A stretch of 64,000 nucleotides of DNA from Allomyces arbusculus (Eukaryota > Blastocladiomycota > Blastocladiomycetes > Blastocladiales > Blastocladiaceae): assembly GCA_027604705.1 (NCBI GenBank), contig JADHYV010000032.1, forward strand, positions 124,001-188,000, written 5' to 3'. Shown here one piece after another: positions 45,141 to 58,057 of this stretch; position 1 is the first letter of the stretch, and every line of letters starts with the position of its first letter. A model generated the notes under the pieces. It had not been told where the DNA came from. It saw only the letters and a program-made list of their open reading frames with translations, and ran no database searches. The translations under genes and the position numbers were made by a program.

Positions 45141-46244
45141 CTATTCTCTCCTTCCCCTTGCCTCTCCACCGACTCTACCCGTCGCGGGCGCCGTCGCGCT
45201 CTTCTTAGCCTCCACCGACGCAACCGTCTGGTCCACCGCGTACACGCGCCAAAAGTAGCGCATGTTCTCGAGCTTATGCGGGTACCGCAGCTCCGGAATG
45301 AACCGGAACCACAGCGAGTCGGCACCAGCAACACGCCGCAACCCGCGCATCATGTCGAGCAAGACCGTAATCTTGTATTCGCGCGACCCAATCGTCAGAT
45401 CCGAAAAGGACCCGGCCGAGTCGGCCACAACCAAGATCGCGTCGCGCGGGAGGGCCGCAATCAATCGTTGCAAGAACGCCATGGCGCCGGCTTTCGACTG
45501 CGCAAACAGTTCGTTGAGCGTGAAGAAGAGCGTCACGACCGTCGCGTCGGTGACGGGGAGCGGGAACGTCGGGTCGAGCAGGTTGCCGACGGAAAACGAG
45601 GACGAGTAGGTGGTCGAAGGGGTGGGCACAAACGCCGCTTCGATGCGCAAAAGCACCGACGAGTAGTCGCCAATGTCGACAGTCGTGACGGTCAAGTGGC
45701 GCTGCTGGTTCTTGCCGTGGTCGTTTTCGTACTGCGTGCGCGAGTGGAGAATCGCTGCAAGCTCGGACCCAGCACCACCGCCTAGCAGGACGGCGTGTGG
45801 CCTCGGTGCATCGGCAATGGCCGTACGCAATGGCGCGACGCGGTAGATCAGCTCGAGGTATGCGAGTGTGCGGTACGGAATGTACCGCGCCGAGTAGATG
45901 GGCAGCAGCGTCGGGTCACCGTTGAAGATTTCGAGAAACTGGCGCTTGTAAAACAGGCCCTTGATGTGTTGCAGTTTGGCGTGGAATTGCGAGTCGCGGA
46001 GGTCGGCGGAGAAGGCCTGGGCAAGCAAGTCAAGCGCGAGCTGGTGGACAACGAGCTTCTTGATGGGTTCAAGGTCGGGCTCGTATTGAGACTCGGCATC
46101 GCTGGCCGAAACGGAAGTAATGGCTGTGGTCGTTGATTTGCTGGCACGAGTGGATCCGGTGCGGTTGGCACTGCTTGTTCCGGCGCGGCCGGCGGTCTTT
46201 GGCCTTGGTGTCGCTGTTGCCGTTGCTGGGCGTTCTTGCGGCAT
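45141..46244 (-). CDS. BMT6: Bmt6-type rRNA (uridine-N3) methyltransferase
   Basis: Putative SAM-dependent methyltransferase of Pfam Methyltransf_34 (formerly DUF3115), whose yeast member Bmt6 makes m3U in 25S rRNA. Single exon, 367 residues. Family marks: KKLVVHQLALDLLAQAF, GLFYKRQFLEIFNGD, LLPIYSARYIPYRTLAYLEL before the SAM site; LLGGGAGSELAAI (motif I, about 150-162); TVVDIGDYS-like TTVDIGDYSSVL (motif II); VVTLFFTLNELFAQS (motif IV region); and RFIPELRYPHKLENMRYFWRVY near the end. The N-terminal 60 residues are Thr/Ala-rich and disordered. The frame is open further upstream but without ATG before 46244. Nucleolar action is inferred from the family. Head-to-head with the ribosomal protein gene RPL26, 250 bp apart. 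Confidence 0.8.
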   Translation of the reverse strand: MPQERPATATATPRPKTAGRAGTSSANRTGSTRASKSTTTAITSVSASDAESQYEPDLEPIKKLVVHQLALDLLAQAFSADLRDSQFHAKLQHIKGLFYKRQFLEIFNGDPTLLPIYSARYIPYRTLAYLELIYRVAPLRTAIADAPRPHAVLLGGGAGSELAAILHSRTQYENDHGKNQQRHLTVTTVDIGDYSSVLLRIEAAFVPTPSTTYSSSFSVGNLLDPTFPLPVTDATVVTLFFTLNELFAQSKAGAMAFLQRLIAALPRDAILVVADSAGSFSDLTIGSREYKITVLLDMMRGLRRVAGADSLWFRFIPELRYPHKLENMRYFWRVYAVDQTVASVEAKKSATAPATGRVGGEARGRRE

Positions 46245-46494
46245 GTCGGAGGGATCACAGTCGTTGGAGAACAGCGGGCCAGATCTGTGAGGCAGCTGGT
46301 CGTGGTGGTTTGCGCAAGAGACCAAGTCCAGCTCCAAGTCGCGGTGATCAAAATGTGGCTCAGCACCAATCTATACGTAAGCTCAGGTGACTCTTTTGCA
46401 AGAGCTGCAAATCTGCCTCGCCGTCGTTTCGCTCTCCCCTTCTCAGTCATCTCCTTCTCAGAACGGAGCACTACCCCCCCCCTCGACCGACACC
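46245..46494. promoter_or_regulatory. Short divergent promoter region BMT6 / RPL26
   Basis: Only 250 bp separate the two start codons, so a ribosomal protein gene and an rRNA-modifying enzyme gene probably share one bidirectional promoter. A pyrimidine-rich stretch (CTACCCCCCCCC) precedes the RPL26 start. No specific factor site is claimed. Confidence 0.5.
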
Positions 46495-47523
46495 ATGAAG
46501 TTCAGCAAGGGTCTGTAAACCCACGATCGCACTCCAACCAGCCCCCGACGATGGACCCTGGACCGCCACGACCAGCGCAACGCTCGAACGCCGGGCGACC
46601 CGCCGCCTCGCCCTCCGCGTAGCCTCGGTTGCGCTTCGGACCCAACGGATGGACCGCCGTGACCAACTCCGCCAACTTCCGTTTTTGACCCCATATTCCT
46701 GGGGAACCTCTGCCATTTTGTCGGCTTTTGCTGCTGGCGTGCATTCTGGTCGGTTTTTGTGCTCCCGTAGCCGAATTTCGCCGGTTTGCCGTTGGTCCGG
46801 AATGACCACAGTGGAGGGGTGGTCATGAACGCAACTTGTGGTCCGAGTCGTTCGTCAATGTTTGACGGCGTGCGTGTGGTCACGGCGGTCGCTCGCTTGG
46901 CCCAAATTGCATGGAGGGCGGTGGTCGGTGTTCCTGGCGTTTCGGGCGTTTGTGTTCTGGTCAGGTTCAGGGAGACGTCCGGCCACTTCCATTCTTTGGA
47001 GTGCGACCGCCCTAACCAGGGAATGAACAATAGACGTCTCCTCGTCGCGCCGCAAGAGCCGCAAGGCCCACTTCACGGCGCCGTCGCATGTGCGCCGCGT
47101 CATCATGTCGGCTCCCCTCTCGAAGGAGCTGCGTGAGAAGTACAACGTATGTTTTTCCCTGATTTGCCGCGTCGATGTGTTTGATTTTTTTTTCGCCCCC
47201 GTTGTTTCGGTGCCGTGTCCTTGTTGAGTGACTGACCACGATCCACGTTGCTCGAAATCCAGGTCCGCTCGCTCCCGATCCGCAAGGACGACGAGGTCAA
47301 GATTGTCCGTGGCACGTTCAAGGGCCGCGAGGGCAAGGTCGTCCAGGTCTACCGCAAGAAGTACGTGATCCACGTTGAGCGTGTCACGCGCGACAAGGTC
47401 AACGGCACGTCGATCCCGGTCGGCATCCACCCGTCGAACGTGGTCATTGAGAAGGTGCACCTGGACAAGGACCGCAAGGCCATCCTGGAGCGCAAGGCTC
47501 GCCCGGCTGCCGCCACGGCCTAA
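46495..47523 (+). CDS. RPL26: 60S ribosomal protein L26 (uL24)
   Basis: Universal uL24 protein near the polypeptide exit tunnel. Three exons: 46495-46510 (only MKFSK plus one base), 47034-47146, 47263-47523; 129 residues (yeast 127). Exon 2 supplies [21 protein letters not shown] and the family's [14 protein letters not shown]; exon 3 begins [17 protein letters not shown], the KOW motif ([18 protein letters not shown]), and ends in an Ala-rich tail. The tiny first exon holding only the first residues is typical of fungal ribosomal protein genes. Intron 1 is 523 nt, far longer than others in the window; intron 2 is 116 nt. Intron 1 was checked for C/D and H/ACA snoRNA boxes without a convincing hit. 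Confidence 0.95.
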
Positions 47524-48265
47524 GCGTTTTGGAAAATACATCCGATGCTTTGCTCCATCTTCATTTTTGGCTCTCCGTTCCCGTTGCCGTTGGTTGCCAT
47601 CTCGCCAAGTCACGCAATAGCGGCAACGAGATCGGCTTGGATCGTCGTCACATCAATCCGCTCGATCTTTAACTGCTCTCGCTGCAGGATTTGTTTGCCG
47701 CAGATGCAAACTCGCTCGATGAGAACAGAGCCAAGAGCAAAGCCGAGCAAATTTCATTTCCCAAAAATATTGTTAAGCACGTGTGCCTCATGCGCGCCAC
47801 GGTTGCGCGTCTCTCGTCTTTGTGTTTTTGCGCCCTTTCACAGCAGAGGTCATGACTTTGGTTTTCCCGACCGAACAAAAACCAAGAGCGCCAGCGCGCC
47901 GCGCTCTGGCCGCTCTTGATTGGTTTTCTGAGGGCTCTGTCGTGCTTGCTCTGACCCCGCCCCCCCGTCGCCCGCCGCGCCCTCGAACGACACACGCGCG
48001 AACCGCTCCTCCTCCTCTTCGTGCTTCGTCCCGTGCTCTTTCTCTCGCTCTTCGAGCTGTAACCGCTGCACCAACGCCCTGTCGCTGCGCCTGCGCCTGA
48101 TCGCCACTGCTCGCGCCCAAACGGCTCGCCGACGCCCAACGACAACCTCATCCCGACTGCAAGCCCGCCGACCGACTGGTAGGTGCACGACCACTTGCAC
48201 ACCACGCGTTCGTTCCGGATCAAGCGCGTGCTGACGTGTTTTCCGCGTGGTTACAGTGACAGACG
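47524..48265. other. Intergenic RPL26 / SLT2
   Basis: About 740 bp. The second half is pyrimidine-rich and likely the SLT2 promoter and leader. No gene or RNA recognised. Confidence 0.4.
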
Positions 48266-49874
<1,609 letters not shown>

Positions 49875-51339
49875 GAGTGGTGTGGTGGGAAGGGAGGGGG
49901 AAAACCGTTCTGGATGGTGGAGAAGGGGATAGGCCGGCGTTGCGTGACTTGCATGGGGTTTGAAGGGGCTCGTGCGAGACGGAGGGCGCGCGGGTCCGGT
50001 GGAGGATACCGAGCGGGCGCGCGGGCGAGGGCGTTCGCACATGTTGTGCAGCAGCTGGTAAGCGGCGATGGATGTGGTGGGCCCGCGGCCGCGTTTCGCT
50101 GTAAATGAAAACTAGTTCGTAGTACCTACTTGCCTTGGACAGCTGCTGCGGAAAGGATTGGGTGCAGACTCGGGATGGATGGGGAGTGGGCTGCATGGCG
50201 AGCAGATTGACCAAGTCGGGCAAGGCCGAAATGAAATGATAAACGCGGTCACGCCCCCCGTGTCGCCTTCGTTTGGGTGATTTTTCGGAGTTCGGCCACC
50301 GAAAGAAAAGCCAACGCCAGCAACGCCAACGTTGCCGCGTCGCCCTCTCCCACACTGTCTGTCCTCTCTCTTCCTGCAAGCAACCGCCCGCCCGTACACG
50401 CCAACTTAGACTCGTAGACGCTGCCGACTCCTTTGGGCTCACGCTCCAGGCCCGCGCTCCCGCTGACGCTTCCGTCGCGCTCGACTCGGCGCGCGTATTG
50501 AACCGACCCCTCCCTGCTCGCCAATCCCGTCATCAACGCGACTTCGACTTCCAGCACCAGCGTTCTTGATCGATCCAGTCCTCAATACGCGTTCACGCCG
50601 TTGTCGCAACTCGACATCACGCACGCCCAGTCACCACGCCGTCGCGTTACTCGACGCACGGTGGAGTGCCTCTGGTCCTGTCGTCTGGGTCAAAGGCCGC
50701 GCATCGACTTCAAGTCACGTCGTCGCCGACACCAAAACTATCGCGAGCGGTTTCACGGCGAGGGCACGAGAAACTGTCTGGAACAGGAGCGAATCGTGCC
50801 GGCGTCTGGCCGAAAGAAAGCGAAACCGGTGCGTGTTGCAGGTTGTTTTGCGTTTTTGTTGCCGGTTGAGCAGGTTTGCTGCGGCCGTTGTTCATGGTGA
50901 CGAGAAAACCGTGTGCCTGGCTCCTGCTGCGGGGCCGGCTTTCCTTCTCTTCGCCGTGCTGTCGATCTTGGCCGTCTGTTTCCTGACCACCTGCCCCTCT
51001 CCGTCGATCCTCGCTCCTCTCTCCTCTCCACTCTCTCCTCGTCCCGCCAGCCTTCCGACTTTCAACAAGCAAGCAATCGGCCAGCCTGCCCCCCGCGCCA
51101 CCGGCTCGCTCAACTTGATCGTGGTCAAGCCGTCGCCGTCTTGCTCGTGCGCCAAGTTCCCTCTCTCCCTCCCTCTCTCTCCCCGCACGGATCACGCCGT
51201 GCCTGACACTCGTCGCGCCGCTCGTCTTGACACTCCCTCACGACCGGGTGCGCCAAGGCCGATCGCCGACCCCAACCCGATTTGACTTTCCCGCTCGCTG
51301 CGCACCGCCAAGACCTGACTCGACCGCACCGACCCCGCG
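49875..51339. other. Intergenic SLT2 / VTS1
   Basis: About 1.46 kb. Open stretches (for example 50566-51285) are long but compositionally driven, start without convincing ATG context and lack family features. The region nearest VTS1 is rich in CT tracts and is probably promoter and long leader. Confidence 0.4.
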
Positions 51340-53280
51340 ATGCCCAACTTCCGCTACTCGAGCGCCTCGACGGCGAGTGGCACCGTCGCGGGCACTACCG
51401 CGCCCCCGGTCTTTGGCTCCGCCGGGCCCGGCAGCCCGCAGGCCGCGCGCCCGCGATCCACGGCCGCATCCGACTTGGGCGGGTCTGGGTCCGGGTACGC
51501 GAGCGCGCTCGGCCTCGGTATGGGCCTACCCGCACCCCCTGGCGGCAGCTCCGCGTCGGTCTTGAGCGCCGGTGCGGCCAGTTCCTACTATGCGCGCGAC
51601 GCGCAGCTCGTCGACGCCTATGCGCGGCAACTCGATGCGTTGGACGAGATGCGGCATGCCGGCGCCCTGGATGCGGCGTTTCGCGAAGAACTGATGGCAA
51701 TCGAGGACTGGTTCCGCGTGCTGTCCGACATGGAGCGCGCGACGGCGCTGTATACGCTGTTGCAGTACGTCTCGCCGGCGCAGATTCGGTTTTTCCTCGG
51801 GGTGTTGCAGCAGATGGCGAGACGGATGGATCCGCAGAGCGTGCTATTCTCGCCGATGGCGTCGGAGCGTGGTACGTTCGTTCTTTGATATATGGATTTG
51901 GAGTGGAAACGGAGCAGAATGCTCACGCGCACGGATTGATTTGTTCTAGGCGACGGATCGCGCCCGACCTCGATGTTCACCGAATCCGACCTGTCGGCGA
52001 CCGCATCGAGCCTGTCGAACGACGCCCTGCACGACAAACTGATGCAAGTGCAGCACGCGCACCAGCGCGCGGCCACCGCGGCTGCCGCGGCCGCCATGGC
52101 CGCACGGACCGCCACCTCTCTCCCGGCGTCCTCCACCGTCTCGCCCAACGTCCCACACGGTACGCGCGGCGGCACCTCGGCGCTCGACCGGCTCGCGCGC
52201 GACTTTGACGCCAATATGCACGTCCACGACCCGACGGGCGCACCGACGCTCTACCCTCCCCCACGCGCCGGGTCGGCGCTTGCTGCGGGCGCGGCCATGA
52301 CCGCCGTGCACGACCCGTGGTCGGTCCCTGCCCCAGCGGCGGGGGACCGCAGCGCGAGCCCCCTCCCGCGGCCGCCGACCCGTGGCGCCGCCGTGTCCCG
52401 CCCGGTCTCCCCGATCGGCCGCGCTGCCTCGCCGCTCCCACCGCCGCCGTCGGCGCTCGCGACGGGCGCGTACTATACCGCCCCCCAGGCCGCACAGGCC
52501 CAAGCGCAGGCCGCGCAAGCTGCGCAGATACAGCACCAGCTCGCGCAACAGCAGGCGCAGATGCAGGCGCAAGTCGCAGCCATGTACCGGTACAACCTGG
52601 CCGCGGCGTTCCCCGTCGCGGCCTCCGCGGGGTATTCTGCCGCCGCGTCCCCCGCGGGATCGCCGCGACTCGCGCCCACGTCCGCATCGGGCCGGCGGTC
52701 GCCGTCGCCGGCGTTCCTCGCGCACGCACCGCCCTCGTACGCGATGCACAATGGTGGGTACACGCGGCCGCAGTCCGCGCACGGCCACCGGCGCACGCCG
52801 TCGGGGTATAACGCTCACTACCATCACCGGCGGCACCCGTCGTACGGCGGCACGCCCTCCACGCGGACCGGCGGGGTCGCGAGTCCGCGCCCCGGAGGTG
52901 GGATTCCGCCGCCGCCGCTGTCCCCGACATCGGCTGCAGATAAGGGCAAGTTGCCGGACCATATTGATTTCGCGTTGCTTGAGGATATGCCGGCGTGGTT
53001 GCGCAGTTTGCGGCTGCACAAGTACACGCCGCAGCTGGAACACGTGCATTGGCGGACTCTGGTCGCCATGGATGAGGAAGGGCTCGAAGCGATCGGGGTA
53101 TCTGCCCAGGGCGCGCGGTCCAAGTTCTTGAAGGTGTTTGCGCTCGTAAGGGAGGAGATGGAGAAGGGGAATGGGCCGGTCGAGGTTGACGAGGGGAAGG
53201 AAGAGGGACAGAATGGGAGCGTGGTCGTCGAGGAGGGGAACGGTAACGATGAGGAGAATGGGGACAAGGCGAGCGAGTAA
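51340..53280 (+). CDS. VTS1: Vts1/Smaug-type SAM-domain RNA-binding protein
   Basis: Post-transcriptional regulator that binds Smaug-recognition hairpins through its SAM domain and promotes deadenylation through Ccr4-Not. Two exons, 51340-51871 and 51950-53280 (intron 78 nt); 620 residues. Near residues 118-165 is the fungal Vts1 N-terminal block: EDWFRVLSDMERATALYTLL and QIRFFLGVLQQMARR, matching 'WF..L...ErtaALYsLLQ....QvRFFltVLQQM'. The middle is Ala/Pro/Gln-rich with a QAQAQAAQAAQ tract. The SAM domain lies at about 520-580: LLEDMPAWLRSLRLHKYTP, WRTLVAMDEEGLEAIGVSA and GARSKFLKVF, nearly the yeast Vts1 sequence, with the basic RNA-contact residues around RLHKY and GARSK kept. An acidic tail (EVDEGKEEG...) ends the protein. 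Confidence 0.92.
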
Positions 53281-53638
53281 GTGTGGGCCTGGTGCCTGCG
53301 GTGCCCGCTCGTCTCTTTTGTGTTTGCTTTGATTTCTGGTTTGCAGTTCCCCGATTACTTGCGTTGTGTGGTCAACGTCTCCAAGCACGGCTTGGGCATC
53401 GGGATGTCCTTGTCGTGCGGGAGCAGAACGGCGCTGTGGCCGCTTGATGCGGGATATAGCGACGTTCTTGGCTCGCCTTGGCGCGGCCGTTTCGTAGAGC
53501 AAATGACAAATAAAAACAGTGGCGGGGGCTCATCATCTTGTTCTTCGCGCAGGTCCGCGAAGACGAAAGGCAAAAGGATCATGTGGCAAGAGCGTCAATA
53601 CAAATCTACAACAACAGGCCCTACACGACCAACAACAA
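53281..53638. other. Convergent 3' intergenic region VTS1 / MAS1
   Basis: About 360 bp between two stop codons; nothing recognised. Confidence 0.4.
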
Positions 53639-55045
53639 TCATAATCCGAGCGACCGCGCCGCCGACCGAATCTCGTCGTACTGCGGGACGGCCTCGATGG
53701 GTCCGACCGAGACGATGGCCAGGTCACGGTCAAACACGTATTCGCGCGCGACACGCACGACGTCGTCAATCGTCACCGCATCCACCTGCGCGGCAATCTC
53801 GGCAATCGAGTGCCGCGTGCCAAACACAAGCATTTGGCGACCAATCTCCTCGGCCACGGGCGACGTGCCATCGAGTGCGAGCAGCAACGACGTCTTGAGC
53901 TGCAATTTGGCCTGCTCCACTTCCTCGATTGTCGGGTCGGTCGCGAGCCTTGCCCATTCACGCAACGTGACGCGGACCAAATCGCTCAGCTTTTCGCGGT
54001 TATCCGACGTCAGGTAGGTACCCCACAGTCCCATATCCGAATAGGTCGTGTTGAACGACAAAAACGAATTGGCCAGATCCGCCTGGCCGGCAACGTATCT
54101 CGCCAAATTCGACGACGGGAACGCGTTTCCCGCAGCACGGTCCCAGGACCCGATCATCGACGAAGCCACAAGCAGTGGCCAGTGATCCTTCGACCGCCAC
54201 CCGCATCCACGGACCGCGATTGCCACGTGCGCCGTGCGCATATTGTCCTCGCGCAACCGCACGTCAGCGCCCGTGAACTGCGGTGTCGGGAAGTGCGGGC
54301 GCCCCGTGCCGGGTGGCAAGGTGCCGAAATACTGTTCAGCGAGCGCGCAGAGTTGTGCGTGGTCCACCTTGCCGGCACCGACAATAAACATGCGGTCGGC
54401 CGTGTAGTTGGTGCGAATGTACTCGGCGAGATCTGCGCGCTGCAGGGACCGAATGTTATCCCTTGGGCCGAGGATCGTGAACCCGAGCGAGTTGTCCGGG
54501 AAGGCCGCCGCGTGCAATTGATCAAACACGACTTCCTCCATTTGCTTGTCGACTTCATCGGCCTCGCGCAAGATCACGGCGCGTTCGCGGTCGATCGCGC
54601 CCTTGTCGAGTTTCGAGTGTTGCAGGATATCCCCTAGAATTTCGACGCCGCGCGGCACGTCCTGCGCGAACAGGCGTGCGTAGTAGACGGTATGTTCGCG
54701 CGAGGTATACGCGTTCAAGTGGCCTCCCATGTTCTCGATTTCGAGTTCCAAGTCGACTTGCGTGCGGTGCTGCGTGCCCTTGAAAGAAATATGCTCGAGA
54801 AAGTGGGCCACACCATTGTTCTTGAGCGTCTCGGCGCGCGACCCCGAGTCGATCCAGACGCCCACGGTCGCAGTCTCGAGTTGCGGGTTCGTCTCGGTCG
54901 CAACGGTCAGGCCGTTGCGCAGCTTGGTGATTTGGGTCGCGGGCAGGGACAGCGGATTGCTGGAGACGGTAGCGAGGGCGGCGCGCTGCCGTGCGGCGGT
55001 CCGGGCGGCGCCGACGAGCGGCAGGCGTAATGCTGAACGGATCAT
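53639..55045 (-). CDS. MAS1: Mitochondrial processing peptidase beta subunit
   Basis: Catalytic subunit of the matrix peptidase that removes presequences. Single exon on the minus strand, 468 residues. The N-terminus (MIRSALRLPLVGAARTAARQR) is itself a presequence. The inverted zinc motif HxxEH is present as HFLEH at 81-85, with the distal ligand Glu near 161 in LREADEVD; this separates it from the inactive core-2-type and from alpha-MPP, which lacks HxxEH. ENMGGHLNAYTSREHTVYYA and FDQLHAAAFPDNSLGFTILGP are close to yeast Mas1. The C-terminal half (QADLANSFLSFNTTYSDMGLWGTYL, EVEQAKLQLKTSLLLALDGT) is complete. The bc1 core-1 protein is related, but the intact zinc site and overall likeness favour Mas1. 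Head-to-head with the coiled-coil gene, 300 bp apart. Confidence 0.93.
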   Translation of the reverse strand: MIRSALRLPLVGAARTAARQRAALATVSSNPLSLPATQITKLRNGLTVATETNPQLETATVGVWIDSGSRAETLKNNGVAHFLEHISFKGTQHRTQVDLELEIENMGGHLNAYTSREHTVYYARLFAQDVPRGVEILGDILQHSKLDKGAIDRERAVILREADEVDKQMEEVVFDQLHAAAFPDNSLGFTILGPRDNIRSLQRADLAEYIRTNYTADRMFIVGAGKVDHAQLCALAEQYFGTLPPGTGRPHFPTPQFTGADVRLREDNMRTAHVAIAVRGCGWRSKDHWPLLVASSMIGSWDRAAGNAFPSSNLARYVAGQADLANSFLSFNTTYSDMGLWGTYLTSDNREKLSDLVRVTLREWARLATDPTIEEVEQAKLQLKTSLLLALDGTSPVAEEIGRQMLVFGTRHSIAEIAAQVDAVTIDDVVRVAREYVFDRDLAIVSVGPIEAVPQYDEIRSAARSLGL

Positions 55046-55346
55046 TGCAACAGGTCGCGGCGTCTTGGACAGCGTGGTGCGAGAGAGATGGTGGAGGACC
55101 GTGGAGCGCAGTGGGGCAAGATGATTTGCGGTTGATGGTGGAAGGGACGACAACACGGCTGACAAACGGCCATTGACGACGCATCGTGATCTGACAAACC
55201 AGATTTCATCGCGCAATGTGATTGCTCTCTTCCTGTCCAGTTCGCCGTCGTTGCCAGTCGTTGCCGCACGCTGCAGCAACCATCAATTTCGACCCATTCA
55301 AGTCCCATCCAGCGCCCACGACTCGGCGCAGTAATGTAACAGCACC
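55046..55346. other. Divergent intergenic region MAS1 / coiled-coil gene
   Basis: About 300 bp between start codons; probably both promoters. No other feature. Confidence 0.45.
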
Positions 55347-57829
55347 ATGCCCGGCAAGAAAAAGAAGTCCAAGGGCGCTGGTGGCGGCACAGGTCCCGGT
55401 GGCAAGAAGAAGAAGGGCAAGGGCGGCGGCAAGAAGGGCGCCAAGGCGGCCAAGGTCAAGCTCAACGACGACGACCTCAAGCTGCTCATGCTCTGTCTGC
55501 AGTCCGTATAGTACGCACTATGGAACGGACGATCTGCTCGGCGGTGTGCATGGCAGCACGGCTGATCACGAGCGACTTCGATAATGGATGCGTCGGTTGG
55601 CGAACAGGGTCGAATCCAAGTCGCAGGCCGTGCTTTTTTACCGGAACTGGTGCAAGGAGCAGTACGGTCTCGACTGGGATGGTTCTGTCCGTTCAGTACC
55701 CTCGTCCTCACGCTCCACGACGTCGTTCAGGTCGATTGATCTCAAGATTCTCCACCAAAAAGCGGCCCTGAGCCGCAAGCGCCAAGTACGCTCGCTCTTG
55801 CCCCCCGCCGCCATGCCGCTCGGTCGCCCGACTTAACGCGCCCTGACGTAGCACACACACCTCAAGTCGATTGACGCCAACGACGACGACCTTTTCGGGC
55901 ACACTTATGGCGCCTACATGTTCGTCGACCCGTCGCACGCCCTCGCGAGCCGCCCGACCCCGGACCCGCCCCACGGCCCCGGATCCAGCATGTCCGCCAC
56001 CACATCTGCCAGATCTGGTCCTGCTCCCGTCGCGGGCCGCACTACGACGGCCAACGCGCGCGTGCGTGCCGCCGTGACCGTCATCTCCGCCATTTCCTCA
56101 ATGCGTCCACGGCGTCCATCCGAATCGGTCCACACTCCACCGACTCCGCCAACGGCGCCTCGCATCCCGTCCACCCCACCTGGGCCACCCGGACCGTCGT
56201 CCCCCGTGCGCTCAGCGCTCCCGCCGCGACACGGACCCGTCGTGCACCGTGGCGAAAAACCGGCGCCAGCAGCGGTGGTCCCAATTGCGGCGGCGCGTGG
56301 CGCCGATTTCGTCGCGACGACTACCGCACAGCAAAATGCGATTCCGGTGCCGAGCTTAGGGGACGCGCCCGAGATTGTGGCCGGAATTCAGGTGGTGCGC
56401 GAGCGAGTGGCGAGGCGCGATAAGTTGGTGCGGGAGATTGCGGCGTTGGACGAGTACTTGGTGGAGTTGCGGAACCAGACGGTACGAACCCTTTTTTGGA
56501 GGGATGTGCGGAGTGAGCACCGAGGTCTGATGCGAGATTGTTTTGTGGGTAGAGCGATGAAATCATCGAGTCGCTCGAGTCGCAAATGCAGGCGATTCGC
56601 GAGGAACTCGAGTCGGCCAAGGCCAAGTTCCGCGACAAGGTGGCGCGCATCGAGCGCCGGCACAAGGACGCAATTCACCAGACTGACGCGCATGCCGAGG
56701 AGAGAATTCGCAACGTCAACCAGCTCGCGACCGAGGTACGTTCACCCCCCCACCCCCCCCGTGCACCCATGGTTCTCTCCGTCCCGCTCACCTACCGATC
56801 TCATACCAGGCCGAAATCCACCGCATGTCCCCGATCCACACCAACATCATCGACAAGCACAAGCGGTTGCAGCGCGAACTAGCGAGCATTCGCGCCCAGG
56901 AAGCCGCACTCGCTGCCGAAGTCGAGGCGCTCGAAGCACAAGTCTCCGCTCTCCAAGCGCGCAACGACGTCCTGATCGACGCCAATACGATCCCGGACCT
57001 CTCGGATGCGCGACTCGGCACGTCGCGCACCAGATCCACCGCGCGTGCGGCACGGGACGACGCGACCGTCCTGCGCGTGGATTCAGATAGCGGCGGCAGC
57101 GGCAGCCGCCGCCGGCGCGTGTCTGGGTGGACCGCTGGGTCGCGGCGCACGTCGTCGGTCCGCCGTGACAGTTCACCAGGGGCGTCGGATAGACCGCCGA
57201 GATCGCCACCGCCGAGATCTCCGCAATCCCCAGCACCACCGCCACGGCGCGCCAGTCTCGCCGTCCGGCGCGGATCGGTCATCCCGTCCTCTCCCACCAG
57301 CGCCACGGACTCGCCGCCCATGTCGCGGTCCAATTCGTCCTCGGACGCGCCGCCCGCACGACGCACGGCGGGCACCCCCGCACCACCGGCGCGACGGATG
57401 TCGTCGATGACTGAGACGCTCCTGGCCAAGTTTGCCGTCCTCGCCGCGGGTCACCGCGTGCGTGCGGCGGCAGCGGCCGCTGACGACGCGGCGAAAGCGC
57501 AGGCGGCGGCGGGCAAAGTGGATCCGGTGAGCGAGCAATTAGCGGCGGCGCGTGGCCAGGTGGTCGCGATTGTCGAGCACCGGTGCCGCCGTGGCGAGGA
57601 GGGGTGGGACGGGTGCGTGTGTGTGCGGTGCGCGAAGGCACATGCTGGCGAAGGGAGGGAAGAGGAGGAGAAGGAGAGGGGCCCGCCGTATCTGTGGCAC
57701 GCGCCGTTGGACTTGCCGCCGGCGATGGCGACGAAAGTGACTGGGCCGCGATTGGGGGTCTGTGGTGAGGGGGTCGACTTGGTGAGTAGGGACGGGGTAG
57801 ACTTGGGTGGGGCGCGGTTTTACCAATAG
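55347..57829 (+). CDS. Lys-rich, coiled-coil protein, possibly ciliary
   Basis: Five exons: 55347-55501, 55608-55785, 55852-56481, 56553-56735, 56810-57829; 721 residues. The first 45 residues are Lys/Gly (KKKKSKG, GGKKKKGKGGGKKG), then DDDLKLLMLCLQ, VESKSQAVLFYRNWCKEQYG and SIDANDDDLFGHTYGAYM. A Pro/Ala-rich stretch follows. Two coiled coils: ALDEYLVELRNQT-IIESLESQMQAIREELESAKAKF with RIERRHKDAIHQ, and IIDKHKRLQRELASIRAQEAALAAEVEALEAQVSAL (about 395-455). The C-terminus contains CRRGEEGWDGCVCVRC and ends in GPRLGVCGEGVDL...GARFYQ. A KKKK-rich head followed by long coiled coil is the style of many cilium and basal-body proteins (CFAP157, BBOF1 and similar), and the host seems flagellated; a specific family is not identified. 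Intron 1 boundaries are the least certain. Confidence 0.55.
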
Positions 57830-58057
57830 ACGGACTACTTTTCTGGCGCGTGGATGGGTTGTTGCTCCGGAAACGGCGGGTGGGCTTTGTGGTTCGAGGT
57901 GGTCGTGAAAGTGACTGATGGCCTTTTTTTTTCTGGGCCGTTGCCACAAGATTCGCTTGACACGCTTAAGCGGCCTCTCCTCCGCTTCCGCTCCATTGTC
58001 AATCCCGAAGATCACTAGTTGCAATCAACGACTACCAGCACCCACAACAGCCCGTGA

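Noticed and set aside
46511-47033. snoRNA inside RPL26 intron 1
   Set aside because: No convincing C/D or H/ACA box pair with flanking stem by eye.
50566-51285. 239-codon open frame between SLT2 and VTS1
   Set aside because: Composition-driven Arg/Ser/Pro translation with no conserved feature; more likely VTS1 leader and promoter.
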